The notes below the pieces were generated by a model, which was given only the letters and a program-made list of their open reading frames with translations, was not told where the DNA came from and ran no database searches. Positions 1 to 9,928 of a stretch of 48,924 bases of DNA are shown here, in pieces. Position numbers and translations under genes: made by a program. Source of the stretch: Acrasis kona (Eukaryota > Heterolobosea > Eutetramitea > Acrasida > Acrasidae); contig JAOPGA020001692.1 in the NCBI GenBank assembly GCA_026419775.2, forward strand, positions 1 to 48,924, read 5' to 3'. The first letter of the stretch is position 1, and the number at the start of each line of letters is the position of its first letter.

Positions 1-96
1 GTTGTTCAATTCTCTTAGCACATCATACGGAACACCTGGGGATGCACAAAAGAAGTGTTGTAAAAACAATCATGTTCCATTCAGTTGTCCAAAACA

Positions 97-1405
97 ATGT
101 CTTCTTTGACGATAACACCCCAAGAACAAGATGAACACGACAGAAATACCGATAAAAACAGATTGCTGTTCATAGGTTATAACGAGAAGGGCAAAAAGTT
201 TGTTGGAGGAACTGAGTCGGGCATTTTAGTTTGTGAGTCCAATCCATTCATGGAGATTGCAATGAGAAGTACGCATTATCTGTAATGTTACATTTTTAAC
301 GAGTAAAGAATTTCCTGATGGAGGCATAGGATTCGTAGAAATTATAAATGAAAAGGAATCTATTGTGGCACTAGTTGGCGGAGGGTCACATCCTGCATTT
401 GAACTAAACATTATTAAATTTTACAACTACAGTACAAAGAAACTGACTGGACAGATAATCTGTCGTCAAAAGGTTGTATCATTAAAATCAAGAGACCAAT
501 AGTAAGCATTTTGCATTTGATTTTACTCACCTCTCATAGTATAGCAGTTGCATCCGAGGAGCAATTGTTCATTTACAACATTAAAAAGTTGAACGAATCT
601 CCATTTGCGACGTACAAAACAAGTCCAAACCCAAAAGGCTTAATGTCTTTTGTTAGGGATAAAATGGGATCAAAATGTATATTAGCTTTTCCAGACGAGA
701 AAAAAGGATGCATCAGGATCATTAACTTATCAACTACTTCTACTAATAAAATACTCAAGGACCACGCATTTGTGGCACATGAAGGATCACTACATGCAAT
801 TACGTGTAACTCTTTGGGCAGCCTGGTTGCGTCAGCATCAGACAATGGTACACTTTTAAAGCTATTTGATACCCAAAGTGGGAGAAAACTACATGAGTTT
901 AGAAGTAATCATCTCAAATAAAGTCACATTAACTTTCTTGTAGGGGGTAAGAAAAAGTCAACCATCCATTCCATTGCCATTAGTCACGATGACACCTACG
1001 TGTGTTGCGTATCTTCATCGACACTTCATGTCTTCTCCGTAAAAGAAGAGTAAGTATTATCCATCCATCATTGTGTTAACATTTTGTAGCAGCGTTCCAC
1101 AGGAAGCAGAAACAAACAATGCCAGCACACCCAACTCTTATGCAAGTTTCTTCACAAAAACAGGGAGTTCGTTGATTGGAGCCGGCTATGACGTTTTTAA
1201 TTATTGTACAAACAGAGGAAACAGAAGCAGATTTAAATATCATGGAATAGACAGTCCAAGCATATGTACCTTTATGGAAAAGACCAACCACAAGATTAAT
1301 GTAGTAACTTCGGAAGGCATCATGTTGGAACTTGAGTTTGATTATTCCAAGGATATTGAAGAGCCACACACCTCAACACAAAATGTATTTCACGTTCAAA
1401 AATAA
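97..1405 (+). CDS. ATG18: Atg18/WIPI family PROPPIN, autophagy phosphoinositide-binding beta-propeller
   Basis: PROPPIN proteins bind PI3P and PI(3,5)P2 on autophagic and endosomal membranes through a seven-bladed WD40 propeller. Five exons are modelled (97-268, 309-501, 540-904, 944-1049, 1090-1405) with GT-AG introns of 38-40 bp, giving 383 aa. The spliced protein carries the family landmarks: GGIGFVEI in blade 2, ALVGGGSHP, the SNPKGL-like block (SPNPKGLMSF), and the lipid-binding FRRG motif at residues 242-245. FRRG is completed only by splicing, because the 905-943 intron splits its second Arg codon; this supports the model. The ATG at 97 is the first Met in frame. The stop lies 20 bp from the stop of the convergent kinesin gene. 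Whether it is the Atg18/WIPI2 or the WIPI4 subtype is not decided. Confidence 0.93.
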
Positions 1406-1409
1406 TGTA

Positions 1410-1427
1410 AATAAAATTGATTTTATT
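1410..1427. terminator. Shared bidirectional poly(A) signal between convergent genes
   Basis: AATAAAATTGATTTTATT is an almost perfect palindrome lying between the WIPI stop (1405) and the kinesin stop codon (1426-1428). It offers AATAAA to the plus-strand transcript and also to the minus-strand transcript. Use as a poly(A) signal is inferred from the motif and its position. Confidence 0.55.
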
Positions 1428-3581
1428 ATGACTTCATTTTTTGGGCCATTTGTATCATTTTAGATTTGTAACGACTTATCCTTTCTAAATGTATCTTCTC
1501 TTGTAACTCTAGTCGGTCGTCTCTAAGCATGACCTGCTCATGAAGTGATGCAATCTCTCTGTTGATGCGTTCCATATCATCTGCGTATCTACGTTCCAAG
1601 TCTCTATAATCTTGTTGAAGCATGTCATACATGAGACCAACATTTTCCCTCCACCCAGTCAATTCTGATTGGGTCAACCTACCTTCGTCCTGAAGGTCAA
1701 CCACTTGTCTTTGGACCCTCATGGCTAATTGCTCTGCGTTCCATCTGATCTGTTCCTCTCTCTTCAACCGATCCTCCATCTCCTTATTAAAGTCCTTCAT
1801 CTTTTTTACTTCCATCTCTTTTTGATTGGCCCTCTCTTGAGCCTCTTGGTTGGCTATTTTGGATTGATTTAGTTTGTTCATTAAAGCTTCTCTGTGTTGC
1901 ATTACTTGTTCCAACTCTTTTACTTTTTGGTTTGCTTCCTCTTGCTTTGCTTTTCTTTCCTCTTCCTCCTTCTGTACCATCTCTAATAGCATGAGTCTTT
2001 CGGCCTCAAACATTTTTATTTTGTGTTCCCTCTCATACTTTTCCCTTTCTGCATCTTGAAGTCGAGATTCTAAAGACTTGTTGCTTACAAGAGAATAGCT
2101 CAATTGAGTCATCATGTCTTCTAAATGATTAATGTCTTCTTGATCTGATTGTCTTGATTCTTGGCTGTAGTTTCTCATGAGTTGGTCTTTTAGTTGCGAA
2201 ATCTCCTGCTTCATTCCATCAATCTCGGTTTGGTATTTCAAAATCATTGCATTATCAGAAGACTTGTTGACGCTTGGTCTGACACAAATCTTTCCTGCAT
2301 AGTTTCCAAACTCAAGTGTGCGTTTGCTCTCTGTGAATTTATCTGCGGCACTACTTACATTACAGATGACTGCAATTTTCGCATTGCCCTCAAGTGAAGG
2401 GCCAAGTAGTCTGGTTAGTTTGCTGTTCCTAAAAGACAAGATCCTATCATTGTAAGCAAGACTTTTGTCATCAATCCTTACTTTTCTCCTTTTGATAACT
2501 TCACAATAATATCTTTCAAGTGCAATAGGCTCAGATTGATATTTTTACCTTCGTTTCTACGATCTACATCGGAGTGTTTGTTTGCACTTTCGCTTCCAGC
2601 CAAGTCAACAAGGTTCAGACTACCTATCCTCACTATATCAGACTGAGCTTCCACCACCATTCTAAATACAGTATGAGAACGAGAGCTTTTGTCGTTTGCA
2701 AAGGTTTTAGCAACTGTTCGGAATGCTTCACCCTTTTCAATCACTGCCATCGCATCGTCCACGTTAGTGACAATTTCTTCTGTTAAATTATCGAATGACA
2801 TGTTGCGCGCCCTATCCACAAAAATATTTACATGGCGTAAGTTTTTTGACAATAAATCTACCACTTGCTCGTTGTAGATTTCCATGTAAGATACACGTAT
2901 CAAGAATGTGATGGTGTTATCTTGCTAAAATGCTTAAGTTTTACTCGTGAGAAAAGATTTATTACTGTCGAAAGAAACTCTATTTGCTTGAACACGTCGT
3001 CCATCGCTAACCTAATAATTCCAGGCTTATCTTCAGTGCCCATCATTGTATACGTTTTGCTGAGATTTTTTAAAAAAAAAGGCTAGCTTTAGACGTACCC
3101 GCTAGCTGTCTGTCCGTAGGCAAAGGTTGTAACATTATAACCATCACAAATGGTTCTAATCATTTCTCCAACTACATCATTGTATATATCTTGGTTTGTT
3201 GCATTCTCATCAAAAACGTGGTCTTATTAGTGTAAAAAGGAAAACAGTTAAGTATGACAAACCGAAAACCATAGCAGAATTATTTATGTTCTTCTCTTCA
3301 TGCATGATTATAGCATTTTGTTGCTGTACTATCGAGAATGGCGCTTTTTGGTCATGCTCGCTTTGAATAATAGGTCGACATCTAATAGCTACTTTTACTC
3401 TGGTTGCGTTTGGTTGTGGAGTTGATGGCCTCTTGTTTGGCGTAGAAGGTCTCGATCTTCCTGGTGATGATGGCTGCGAGGTGGTGGGAGGAGGTCTTAA
3501 ATTAGCGCTCTGCGGTCGTTGCACTTTTCGTATGTCTTTGGGTGGCGCAGAGTAATTAATTGATGTTGGTCTCTTTTTCAT
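1426..3581 (-). CDS. Kinesin motor protein, kinesin-7/CENP-E-like
   Basis: This is an ATP-driven microtubule motor. Five exons on the minus strand (3581-3263, 3222-3099, 3059-2966, 2924-2482, 2443-1426), with introns of 38-41 bp, give 665 aa. A Pro/Ser/Arg-rich N-terminal tail of about 60 residues precedes the motor, which opens with VKVAIRCRP. The P-loop GQTASGKT (about residue 146) is assembled across an exon junction. Switch I (NDKSSRSHTVF), switch II (LVDLAGSE) and the neck-side block FRNSKLTRLLG follow. Residues from about 400 to the end form a long coiled coil rich in Glu, Lys and Gln, which should drive dimerisation. The motor most resembles kinesin-7, but the 665-aa length is far shorter than metazoan CENP-E. 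Cargo is unknown. Confidence 0.93.
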
Positions 3582-3845
3582 AAATGGTCAACAGTGTTCT
3601 CTTGAAGTCAAGTTGATAGTAGAACTTAATTCTCTAGCTTGTGTTGTAAATATGCTAAAAGTTCTCTCATTCTTACTTGCAGATAATCGCTTTACAGGAA
3701 ACGAACAGATATTGAGACACAATTTGTGCTTAGATTGAAGAAGTTTTATCTTAATGTTGCTTTGTAAGCGGGCGATTCGGATGACAAGTGACACCTTGCA
3801 ATAAAAATAACAAAATAGACGGTTGAAATTCAGTTATCTTAAAAG

Positions 3846-4139
3846 ATGTGTACTTGCAAGATCTTGTTTGCAGTGTTGATGATTATCACGTTCGCCTACT
3901 GCAGCACCATCAATGAAATACCGAATGCCCCACTCAAGAAGCCAACAACGCAGAGAGAGATAAGATCATTGAACAGGGCTAACCAAAATAACTCTACTTC
4001 ACCTATTGCATGGGGTGACTCTTTATTCAACTATAAAGGGTTCTACAATTACTACCCACTCGCTTCAGACTTGACCAGACTAGTGGCAACACCAGAGACA
4101 ACTCAAGCTCCCATGTACAGAAACATCATCCCATTATAA
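3846..4139 (+). CDS. Small secreted protein, family unknown
   Basis: This is a 97-aa single-exon ORF with an ATG at 3846. The first 19 or so residues form a clear signal peptide (basic start, then ILFAVLMIITFAYC, then a small-residue cleavage site). The mature part is about 78 residues, polar, with no internal Cys, two possible N-glycosylation sites (NNS, NST) and an aromatic patch (FNYKGFYNYYP). I recognise no family. It starts 264 bp from the divergent kinesin start. It could be a surface or extracellular peptide released after processing; no function is assigned. Confidence 0.6.
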   Translation: MCTCKILFAVLMIITFAYCSTINEIPNAPLKKPTTQREIRSLNRANQNNSTSPIAWGDSLFNYKGFYNYYPLASDLTRLVATPETTQAPMYRNIIPL

Positions 4140-4595
4140 TATATACAAGATACGTAATTATAATATAAAACAAATAAATAAACCAAAATTTATTTAAATT
4201 TCAAGTTAGATCGTCAATAATTGTTCATCACATTTGCATTTTTTAGATTTACTATTACACAATGTTCATAACACAATTCTCAGACTTATGAATATCTTAT
4301 TATCACATAGTTCTATCATAGATCTCAAGATATCAATTAGGTCGTCATAGTACCGCGATCACAGATCTATTATAGGTGCAATATCTTGGCCAAATATTAA
4401 CAAGTCTGTCATCCTTTTGTAATTAAGAGCAGAAGGAATTGTGTCCATGACATGTGTTGGGCAAGGATTCGGATAACGAAGTCGTAATCTTTCGGGATAT
4501 CCGAGAATAAAAATAGGATTGATTTATTTATTTGGAATGATAACTATTTATTTTCGGCAAGTCGAAGACAAAGCTTCCAACGAAAAAAACAAAAA
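4140..4595. other. Intergenic, no gene seen
   Basis: This AT-rich spacer holds the 3' end of the small secreted gene (AATAAATAAA at about 4170) and the upstream region of the serine protease. No ORF with coding character and no RNA gene was recognised. Confidence 0.5.
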
Positions 4596-5750
4596 ATGAA
4601 ACACACATACACACTACTTCTGACAGCCTGCCTGCTGGTAGCATACTGCGGAGCTGTTTTCAATGGTGTCCCTGTGACCCAAGGCCAATTCCCATATTTA
4701 GTGTACATCATAGTGAATCACGGAGATCCCACATACGCCTATGCTTGTGGTGGAGGCATCATCAGCGAGAGATACGTCATAAGTGCAGGCCATTGCACCT
4801 TTGGCGGCAACATCAGAGTTATCGTGGACACACTTGATGTTAATGGTTATTCATCTTCCAAGGTAGTCAACGTCATAAAAGCAACCCGTCCAAACGACTT
4901 TGGAACTTTTAATGGCGAGCCAATGTTTGATTATAATGATGTAGGAATCTTCACTCTCGAGAGAAACGTGAGCGAGGTTGCCGGAAGAATTGAACATCTC
5001 GCGATCACTACAAGCTCCCCACCTGTCGGCTCCAGGCTCACAGTGGTCGGATATGGTATGCTGGCAACCAACAGAGGTACATCAAAAGCACATTTCGGAA
5101 CCATCACCGTCGCCGACGATGCCGAGTGCAGATTCGACTCATACAAACCACAAGTCTCATTCTGCACAAAAGACACCGAGCAATACACTTGCCCCGGAGA
5201 TTCAGGTTCACCCATTGTATTCAAGCCCCCAGGCTACCCTCGCTTTGTTGCAGTTGGTTTGAACTCTTACGGACACGAAGGAGAGTGCTCTTCCAAGCAA
5301 CCCGACAGCGTCATGACAAGATTATCGGCAATGACTAATTTTATTAGAGAACAAACACCATTGGCCCCACCAACATTTGTCAACGTCGTGTATCCAGAGA
5401 CTACGACTACTGCCGCACCCACCACCACTCCCGCTCCTACTCCAAGTTGCTCAGCATGTCCATCAGGATCTGTACATTGGTGGATGGCTGGTAGAGATGC
5501 ACCATCAAACGGTGATAGATGTCAATGCATATCCGGCACTGCTGCCCCCACCACTACATCTCCACCAACGACCACATCTCCACCTACTACTACAAGAGCA
5601 CCTGTTGGCGGCGATACTGTGATATTCGACACGCCTGCTCCAGGTGGACCAACCGTAACAACATCTCCACCAAGAAGTTCTTCCTCAGCACTACGTTCCT
5701 CAGCGATGGCGCTCATTTTTGCATTTGTAACACTTTACTTGTTGTTGTAG
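4596..5750 (+). CDS. Secreted GPI-anchored S1-family serine protease
   Basis: This is a 384-aa single-exon protein. Residues 1-20 are a signal peptide. The S1 (chymotrypsin-fold) domain spans about 21-255 and has the full catalytic triad: His66 in SAGHC, Asp115 in YNDVGIF, and Ser203 in CPGDSGSP. The usual IVGG-type mature N-terminus appears as VFNGVPVTQGQFPYLV, so activation by cleavage just after the signal peptide is likely. The residue equivalent to chymotrypsin 189 is Tyr197, not the Asp of trypsins, so Arg/Lys specificity is not expected. Residues 265-360 are a Thr/Pro-rich, mucin-like linker with a short Cys-containing patch. The last 20 or so residues (a small Ser/Ala site, then MALIFAFVTLYLLL) look like a GPI-attachment signal. 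It probably acts at the cell surface. Confidence 0.9.
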   Translation: MKHTYTLLLTACLLVAYCGAVFNGVPVTQGQFPYLVYIIVNHGDPTYAYACGGGIISERYVISAGHCTFGGNIRVIVDTLDVNGYSSSKVVNVIKATRPNDFGTFNGEPMFDYNDVGIFTLERNVSEVAGRIEHLAITTSSPPVGSRLTVVGYGMLATNRGTSKAHFGTITVADDAECRFDSYKPQVSFCTKDTEQYTCPGDSGSPIVFKPPGYPRFVAVGLNSYGHEGECSSKQPDSVMTRLSAMTNFIREQTPLAPPTFVNVVYPETTTTAAPTTTPAPTPSCSACPSGSVHWWMAGRDAPSNGDRCQCISGTAAPTTTSPPTTTSPPTTTRAPVGGDTVIFDTPAPGGPTVTTSPPRSSSSALRSSAMALIFAFVTLYLLL

Positions 5751-5931
5751 ATGTATGTATATTGAACACAGTCTCCATATCGAATGTGTAATTTGATTTG
5801 TACATGGATTAATAATAAAACACTTGTTAATATTTGAATCACTGTGTTTGTTGTTGTTTGATGGTGATTGTGTACTTAATACACTGGCAAAACCCTTCCA
5901 CGTAAAAGTTAACACAGATAAATTTGTAAGT

Positions 5932-6954
5932 ATGGTCAAAACGGAACAGAAGGAGGATGGCACAAAAGATATCCCAGTGGATATCTATTCGAGCGATGAC
6001 GAGATTCACCTGTACCCGCACCAAAATGCGCCGTACAACTTTAACGAAACTTTTTATGTAGTGGTAGAGGACGATGAATCCTCACAAACACCACCATCGT
6101 CCCAGCCACCATCATCTCAACCACCATCGTCCCAGCCACCGTCGTCCCAGCCACCATCGTCCCAGCCACCACCATCTCAACCACCATCGTCCCAGCCACC
6201 GTCAACACAAAATGAATGGCAGAATTCTCAGGCTGAACAAGAACCGCAATTCGTGGTCAAGCCAGAGGCCAAGTGCTATTTTTGTACAAAACAGTGTGGA
6301 TCAGGGAGACTCGTAACCATGAACAACATTAAATTCCTAAACACTGTTTTAGGTAAAGATGTCATCTGGGACAAGAAGGGTGGCATCATCTGCGAAGAGT
6401 GCAAGAACGCAGTGTTCAACACTAAATGCGCCAACCCTGACTGCAACAATCGGATAACGGCCTGGCGACTTCTTACAGAGAAGGATGTCAAGATCTTTAA
6501 TGACAACAACGACAGAAAATTAACTAGGGACATAGGACCCCTCTGCCTGTGCATGGCGTGCAACAGGCAATTAAATCAACACAAAAAAGCACAGGCAACC
6601 GCGGTGGCCGCACCACATGCTTCATCCTCTCAGACACCCAATGTAACAAACGTGTCTGAGCTATTGAAAATAAGGGTCGGAATGTACCCAATACTACAAG
6701 ATGACCGGCTGTGTGAAATCAGCGTGCCATACCCGACCACTTTTTCCCAACTATCAATCCGAGTCATTGATGTCATTGACAAGGCCACGTTGTCGAATAA
6801 GAAAGTCATTCTTAGGAGACAAAAAGTAGTACTTGGAGGAAAGTACAACATTGATGACATCAAAGAGGATGACCGGAACATTATCCTAAACAAGGATGAT
6901 ATCATTCGTGTGGAACTTTCGGAAGAGAGGCCAGCCAAACGCGCAAAAATTTAA
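5932..6954 (+). CDS. Cys-rich zinc-binding protein with PPSSQ repeat and C-terminal ubiquitin-like domain
   Basis: From the first in-frame ATG (5932) this is a 340-aa intronless protein. Residues 1-53 are acidic. Residues 54-93 are eight PPSSQ-type units. A Cys-rich block follows, with the pairs CYFC, CEEC, CANPDC and CLCMAC, which should bind two or more zinc ions but match no RING, B-box or LIM spacing that I recognise. After an Ala/Ser spacer, the last 90 or so residues (from LLKIRVGMYPILQD to the C-terminus) look like a ubiquitin-like fold: alternating strands, one helix and a late hydrophobic IIRVEL. It ends in a basic PAKRAKI, a possible nuclear signal. The reading frame is open upstream to 5824 but has no ATG there. 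A role in ubiquitin or SUMO signalling is only inferred. Confidence 0.7.
   Translation: MVKTEQKEDGTKDIPVDIYSSDDEIHLYPHQNAPYNFNETFYVVVEDDESSQTPPSSQPPSSQPPSSQPPSSQPPSSQPPPSQPPSSQPPSTQNEWQNSQAEQEPQFVVKPEAKCYFCTKQCGSGRLVTMNNIKFLNTVLGKDVIWDKKGGIICEECKNAVFNTKCANPDCNNRITAWRLLTEKDVKIFNDNNDRKLTRDIGPLCLCMACNRQLNQHKKAQATAVAAPHASSSQTPNVTNVSELLKIRVGMYPILQDDRLCEISVPYPTTFSQLSIRVIDVIDKATLSNKKVILRRQKVVLGGKYNIDDIKEDDRNIILNKDDIIRVELSEERPAKRAKI
6091..6210 (+). repeat. 15-bp coding minisatellite encoding PPSSQ x8
   Basis: Eight tandem 15-bp units of the form CCACCATCGTCCCAG, in frame, encode PPSSQ with single changes (PPPSQ in unit 6, PPSTQ in unit 8). The units differ mainly at third positions. Confidence 0.9.
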
Positions 6955-6970
6955 ATGTATATTATATAAA

Positions 6971-8098
6971 CTACGTGTCTTTTTTACTTTCAAAATTTAC
7001 ATATTCCCAAGAAACAATCTTGTTTCCAATGTCAGTCTCGGCTAAGCTTTCGCTCCTATAATGTCTCCACATGTTCATCTTTGCTCTGATTTGTCTTTGT
7101 TTGTCGGACTCTAAATGTTGAAACACTTGGTTCATGTCACTAAAATCAAGATCCTTCCAAAACATGTATCCACACTGTAAGTTTGTGAAGAGGAAACCAG
7201 TTTCGTTGATTAGACAGTGTTGATAGAGTGATGTGTCCATTCCGTACTTCATTATAAAGTTGACGTTGGAGTGCAAGTGTTTGGGGTTGGCTCTTGAAAG
7301 CATGAAAATGATTGCGCTCAAGAATAGATCGGTACACATTTCTTCTAGTGGGAATAGACCGGTATGGAACAATGATTTTAGTGCTTCTTGCATGACTGCG
7401 ATCTTTCCAAAAAGTGTTCTTGACGTGTTGATGCCTCTCATGAGCCGTAAGGAACGACTCCACATTTCGTTTTCGGTTATATTGTCGGGTAGACCCAGAT
7501 GATGTGGTTCTAGAAATGAAAACGATCTCAATCTGGCAGATATGTCTTCGTTCGTCCGCCTGTCTTGGTCACATTCTATAAAAATGTATTCAAAAAGATT
7601 GGTCTCTTCAAACATGTATTTTTCTATACATCTACCTAGTATGACGTGTTCAGAGTCAACATCAGTCTCCCGAAATATGTCTTTGTAATTATCGAACAAG
7701 GACTCATACCGCCTCGTTACAATGTCTACCGCATTTTTTCTATCTACACCTGAAGTTATTAACAATAGGTCGGTTTGTTTCTCTTGTTGATGTACCGCGG
7801 TTAGGAATATATCATATAGAAAAGGTGGTAGAAGCGCGTTTTCAAGCGATACAACAATGTCATCTTCTTCCGGTTGGAACAGTGATGGCCTATCCATAGG
7901 TAGTGTGGATGTGAGCATGTCTATCGCACCGACTTTTAGACTGCGGTTTGCGTTGAAGAACTCATCCTTCTTTTTCCTCGCCAACTCGTACTGTATATTG
8001 TGGGGGGCTTTGGGCTGTCCTTCTTGGTCTTTCATCTTGGACTGGTAAGTATCATTAGACCGTAGTTTTTTATCTACGAACATTCTATTGCAGAACAT
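6971..8098 (-). CDS. VPS9-domain protein, putative Rab5-family guanine nucleotide exchange factor
   Basis: VPS9 domains load GTP onto Rab5/Rab21-type GTPases on early endosomes. The protein is 375 aa from the ATG at 8098 and is intronless; the frame is open further upstream without an ATG. The C-terminal half matches the VPS9 core: ALKSLF, then TDLFLSAIIFMLSRANP, HLHSNVNFIMKYG, and finally ETGFLFTNLQCGYMFWKDL. The diagnostic HSN and TNL blocks are present. One acidic residue of the usual DD pair is kept, while the usual GYYxTNL aromatics read GFLFTNL, so catalytic strength is uncertain. The N-terminal 200 or so residues are helical with no recognised domain. Its stop is 16 bp from that of the convergent zinc/ubiquitin-like gene. 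Confidence 0.78.
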   Translation of the reverse strand: MFCNRMFVDKKLRSNDTYQSKMKDQEGQPKAPHNIQYELARKKKDEFFNANRSLKVGAIDMLTSTLPMDRPSLFQPEEDDIVVSLENALLPPFLYDIFLTAVHQQEKQTDLLLITSGVDRKNAVDIVTRRYESLFDNYKDIFRETDVDSEHVILGRCIEKYMFEETNLFEYIFIECDQDRRTNEDISARLRSFSFLEPHHLGLPDNITENEMWSRSLRLMRGINTSRTLFGKIAVMQEALKSLFHTGLFPLEEMCTDLFLSAIIFMLSRANPKHLHSNVNFIMKYGMDTSLYQHCLINETGFLFTNLQCGYMFWKDLDFSDMNQVFQHLESDKQRQIRAKMNMWRHYRSESLAETDIGNKIVSWEYVNFESKKDT

Positions 8099-8400
8099 GT
8101 TGTGTTTGTTGTTTCTTGTTTGGTACTGAATTAGATTTTTATTTTTATTCTTAAAAAACACTTCTATAAATAAATATTTCCCTAAAAACCGATTTGTACT
8201 TGTAATTTTGATTTGCCAGAAAGGCACAATGGCTCAAAATAATTATAAAGATAACTCTTCATATAAAGGCAATTAATTTAGAGACATTCTTGTTGATGTT
8301 AAAACAATTGCTAAATAATCGTAGGTTATGCATAACGTCCGTTGGATATGATGCTTGGATCCGTTTGAGTGACTGATTTTAACAATTTTGTTATTTCTGA

Positions 8401-9792
8401 ATGATTACAAAGAAGGGCTCAAGTATCACTGTATTGGTTGTGGTGCTCGTTATTGCGACACTAACATTAAACATATTCGTTCATGTTACTCTCGTTCGTA
8501 GACCAAGTAATCATGAATCTGAGCCACAACAATTTAGTTTCAAGTTGAGACCTTCCTCGAGCGATAACCAAGAGGATATACACATTGCCATAGGGATGAC
8601 AACCATACGGCGACCCAATGACGAAGATTATCTTTTAAAAACTCTTGATTCAATAAGAAGACAGCAAGAACAAAGTTCCAAAGCCTCAACACTCACAACA
8701 TACATACTACACACTCGTACGACCGAACACAAAATACTCAAACAAGCAAAGAACCAATATAAGGATTATGCTCCATTCCACTTTTATGAGCAGAATTTAT
8801 ATAATGATGCCATTTGGAAGGCCGGAAAAGTGAAGGGTAGAGTAAGAGAAATGAGACCGGAAGATTTACAACAAAACATTGACTCCTCAGCCGTAGTAGA
8901 TATCGTCAATAAGGACTTTTGTAAAAAACATCCAAACGGATATTTGATGATCATGGAAGATGATTTTGAACTATGTCCATTCGCACTCGAACATTTATAC
9001 CGGTCGGTATATGCCGCTCAACATTTATATTTTGGCAACTTTACCGGCCTCAGAGTATCCTACGGCTTCAACGGAATTATTTTACATTGTTTTGATTTAC
9101 CCCGAATAAAAGACCATCTCTACAATGACATGACTGCTGGTCCACCCGACGACATGCTCGGTAATTTCATGACCAAAATATCTCCGGAGGGAAAAGCATA
9201 CTTTTCTCCAGAGCGTTCTTTGGCAGTCTACAGGCACAACATCATGAAACACATTGGAGATGTGAGCGTTGTGTTTTATAATTATAAACCTCAAAGGGTG
9301 TTTCCTGGTTGTTATGATAGTTTGTATTTTGGTGGACTCGGCAATCAAGAACGATACAATTATCCCGTATGTAAGGATAAGGAATTCAGTCCTTGTAGTC
9401 ATCCACAAATGGGTGGTAGTATTCTGACTAGTCACCGTGGTATAGCTGAATATGATTCAGAATATAACATGGATGACGGGTTGATGGATGAAATGAAGAT
9501 TGTGAAGGGCAACCCAAATCAGGATTGTAACGAGGTGTGTGCATCGGTGAATATGAAGTGTGCAAAACCCTTATTTCACTTTGTAAACACTTGTAGGGCC
9601 ATGAGCAAGTATTTTTCTTGTAATGAATGCATACCACATTTGTTTTGGGAGTTTATAGACATTGGTAGGTCTCCCGCCTACGATAGTTCCAGACGGATAT
9701 GCTTTATTAGTCATATTGTGGGAGAGATGAAATGTAGTGGGAAACACGCGTCGCTGACGAGGATTTGTCCTTGTGGAAAAGTAAAGCTGTAG
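8401..9792 (+). CDS. Golgi type II membrane glycosyltransferase, GT54/MGAT4-like
   Basis: MGAT4 enzymes add beta-1,4-GlcNAc branches to N-glycans in the Golgi. This 463-aa single-exon protein has a short cytosolic tail, one signal-anchor segment (about residues 9-31), then a lumenal domain. The lumenal part opens with IHIAIGMTTIRRP, like the start of the GT54 catalytic domain, and holds the metal-binding acidic motif MEDDF (Glu186-Asp187-Asp188). A Cys-rich C-terminal region with about a dozen Cys is unusual for animal MGAT4 and could be a separate disulfide-bonded module. The donor and acceptor are inferred from the family, and similarity is moderate. The start ATG at 8401 places the anchor at the usual distance. 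Confidence 0.72.
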   Translation: MITKKGSSITVLVVVLVIATLTLNIFVHVTLVRRPSNHESEPQQFSFKLRPSSSDNQEDIHIAIGMTTIRRPNDEDYLLKTLDSIRRQQEQSSKASTLTTYILHTRTTEHKILKQAKNQYKDYAPFHFYEQNLYNDAIWKAGKVKGRVREMRPEDLQQNIDSSAVVDIVNKDFCKKHPNGYLMIMEDDFELCPFALEHLYRSVYAAQHLYFGNFTGLRVSYGFNGIILHCFDLPRIKDHLYNDMTAGPPDDMLGNFMTKISPEGKAYFSPERSLAVYRHNIMKHIGDVSVVFYNYKPQRVFPGCYDSLYFGGLGNQERYNYPVCKDKEFSPCSHPQMGGSILTSHRGIAEYDSEYNMDDGLMDEMKIVKGNPNQDCNEVCASVNMKCAKPLFHFVNTCRAMSKYFSCNECIPHLFWEFIDIGRSPAYDSSRRICFISHIVGEMKCSGKHASLTRICPCGKVKL

Positions 9793-9928
9793 TGAATGTT
9801 GAACTGTCAACTGATGTGTACACGGTAAATAAAATTTAACGTTATAATAAACAAATTCACCTTTCACAATTCCATGTCAACTGTCACAATATCACAAACA
9901 ATAAAACACTTGACAACAGAGGATTGCG

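Noticed and set aside
3588-3794. Minus-strand ORF of 68 codons just upstream of kinesin
   Set aside because: Non-ATG or poor context and no recognisable features; it lies in the kinesin 5' region.
4931-5224. Minus and alternate plus ORFs inside the serine protease
   Set aside because: Shadow frames of a well-supported protease gene.
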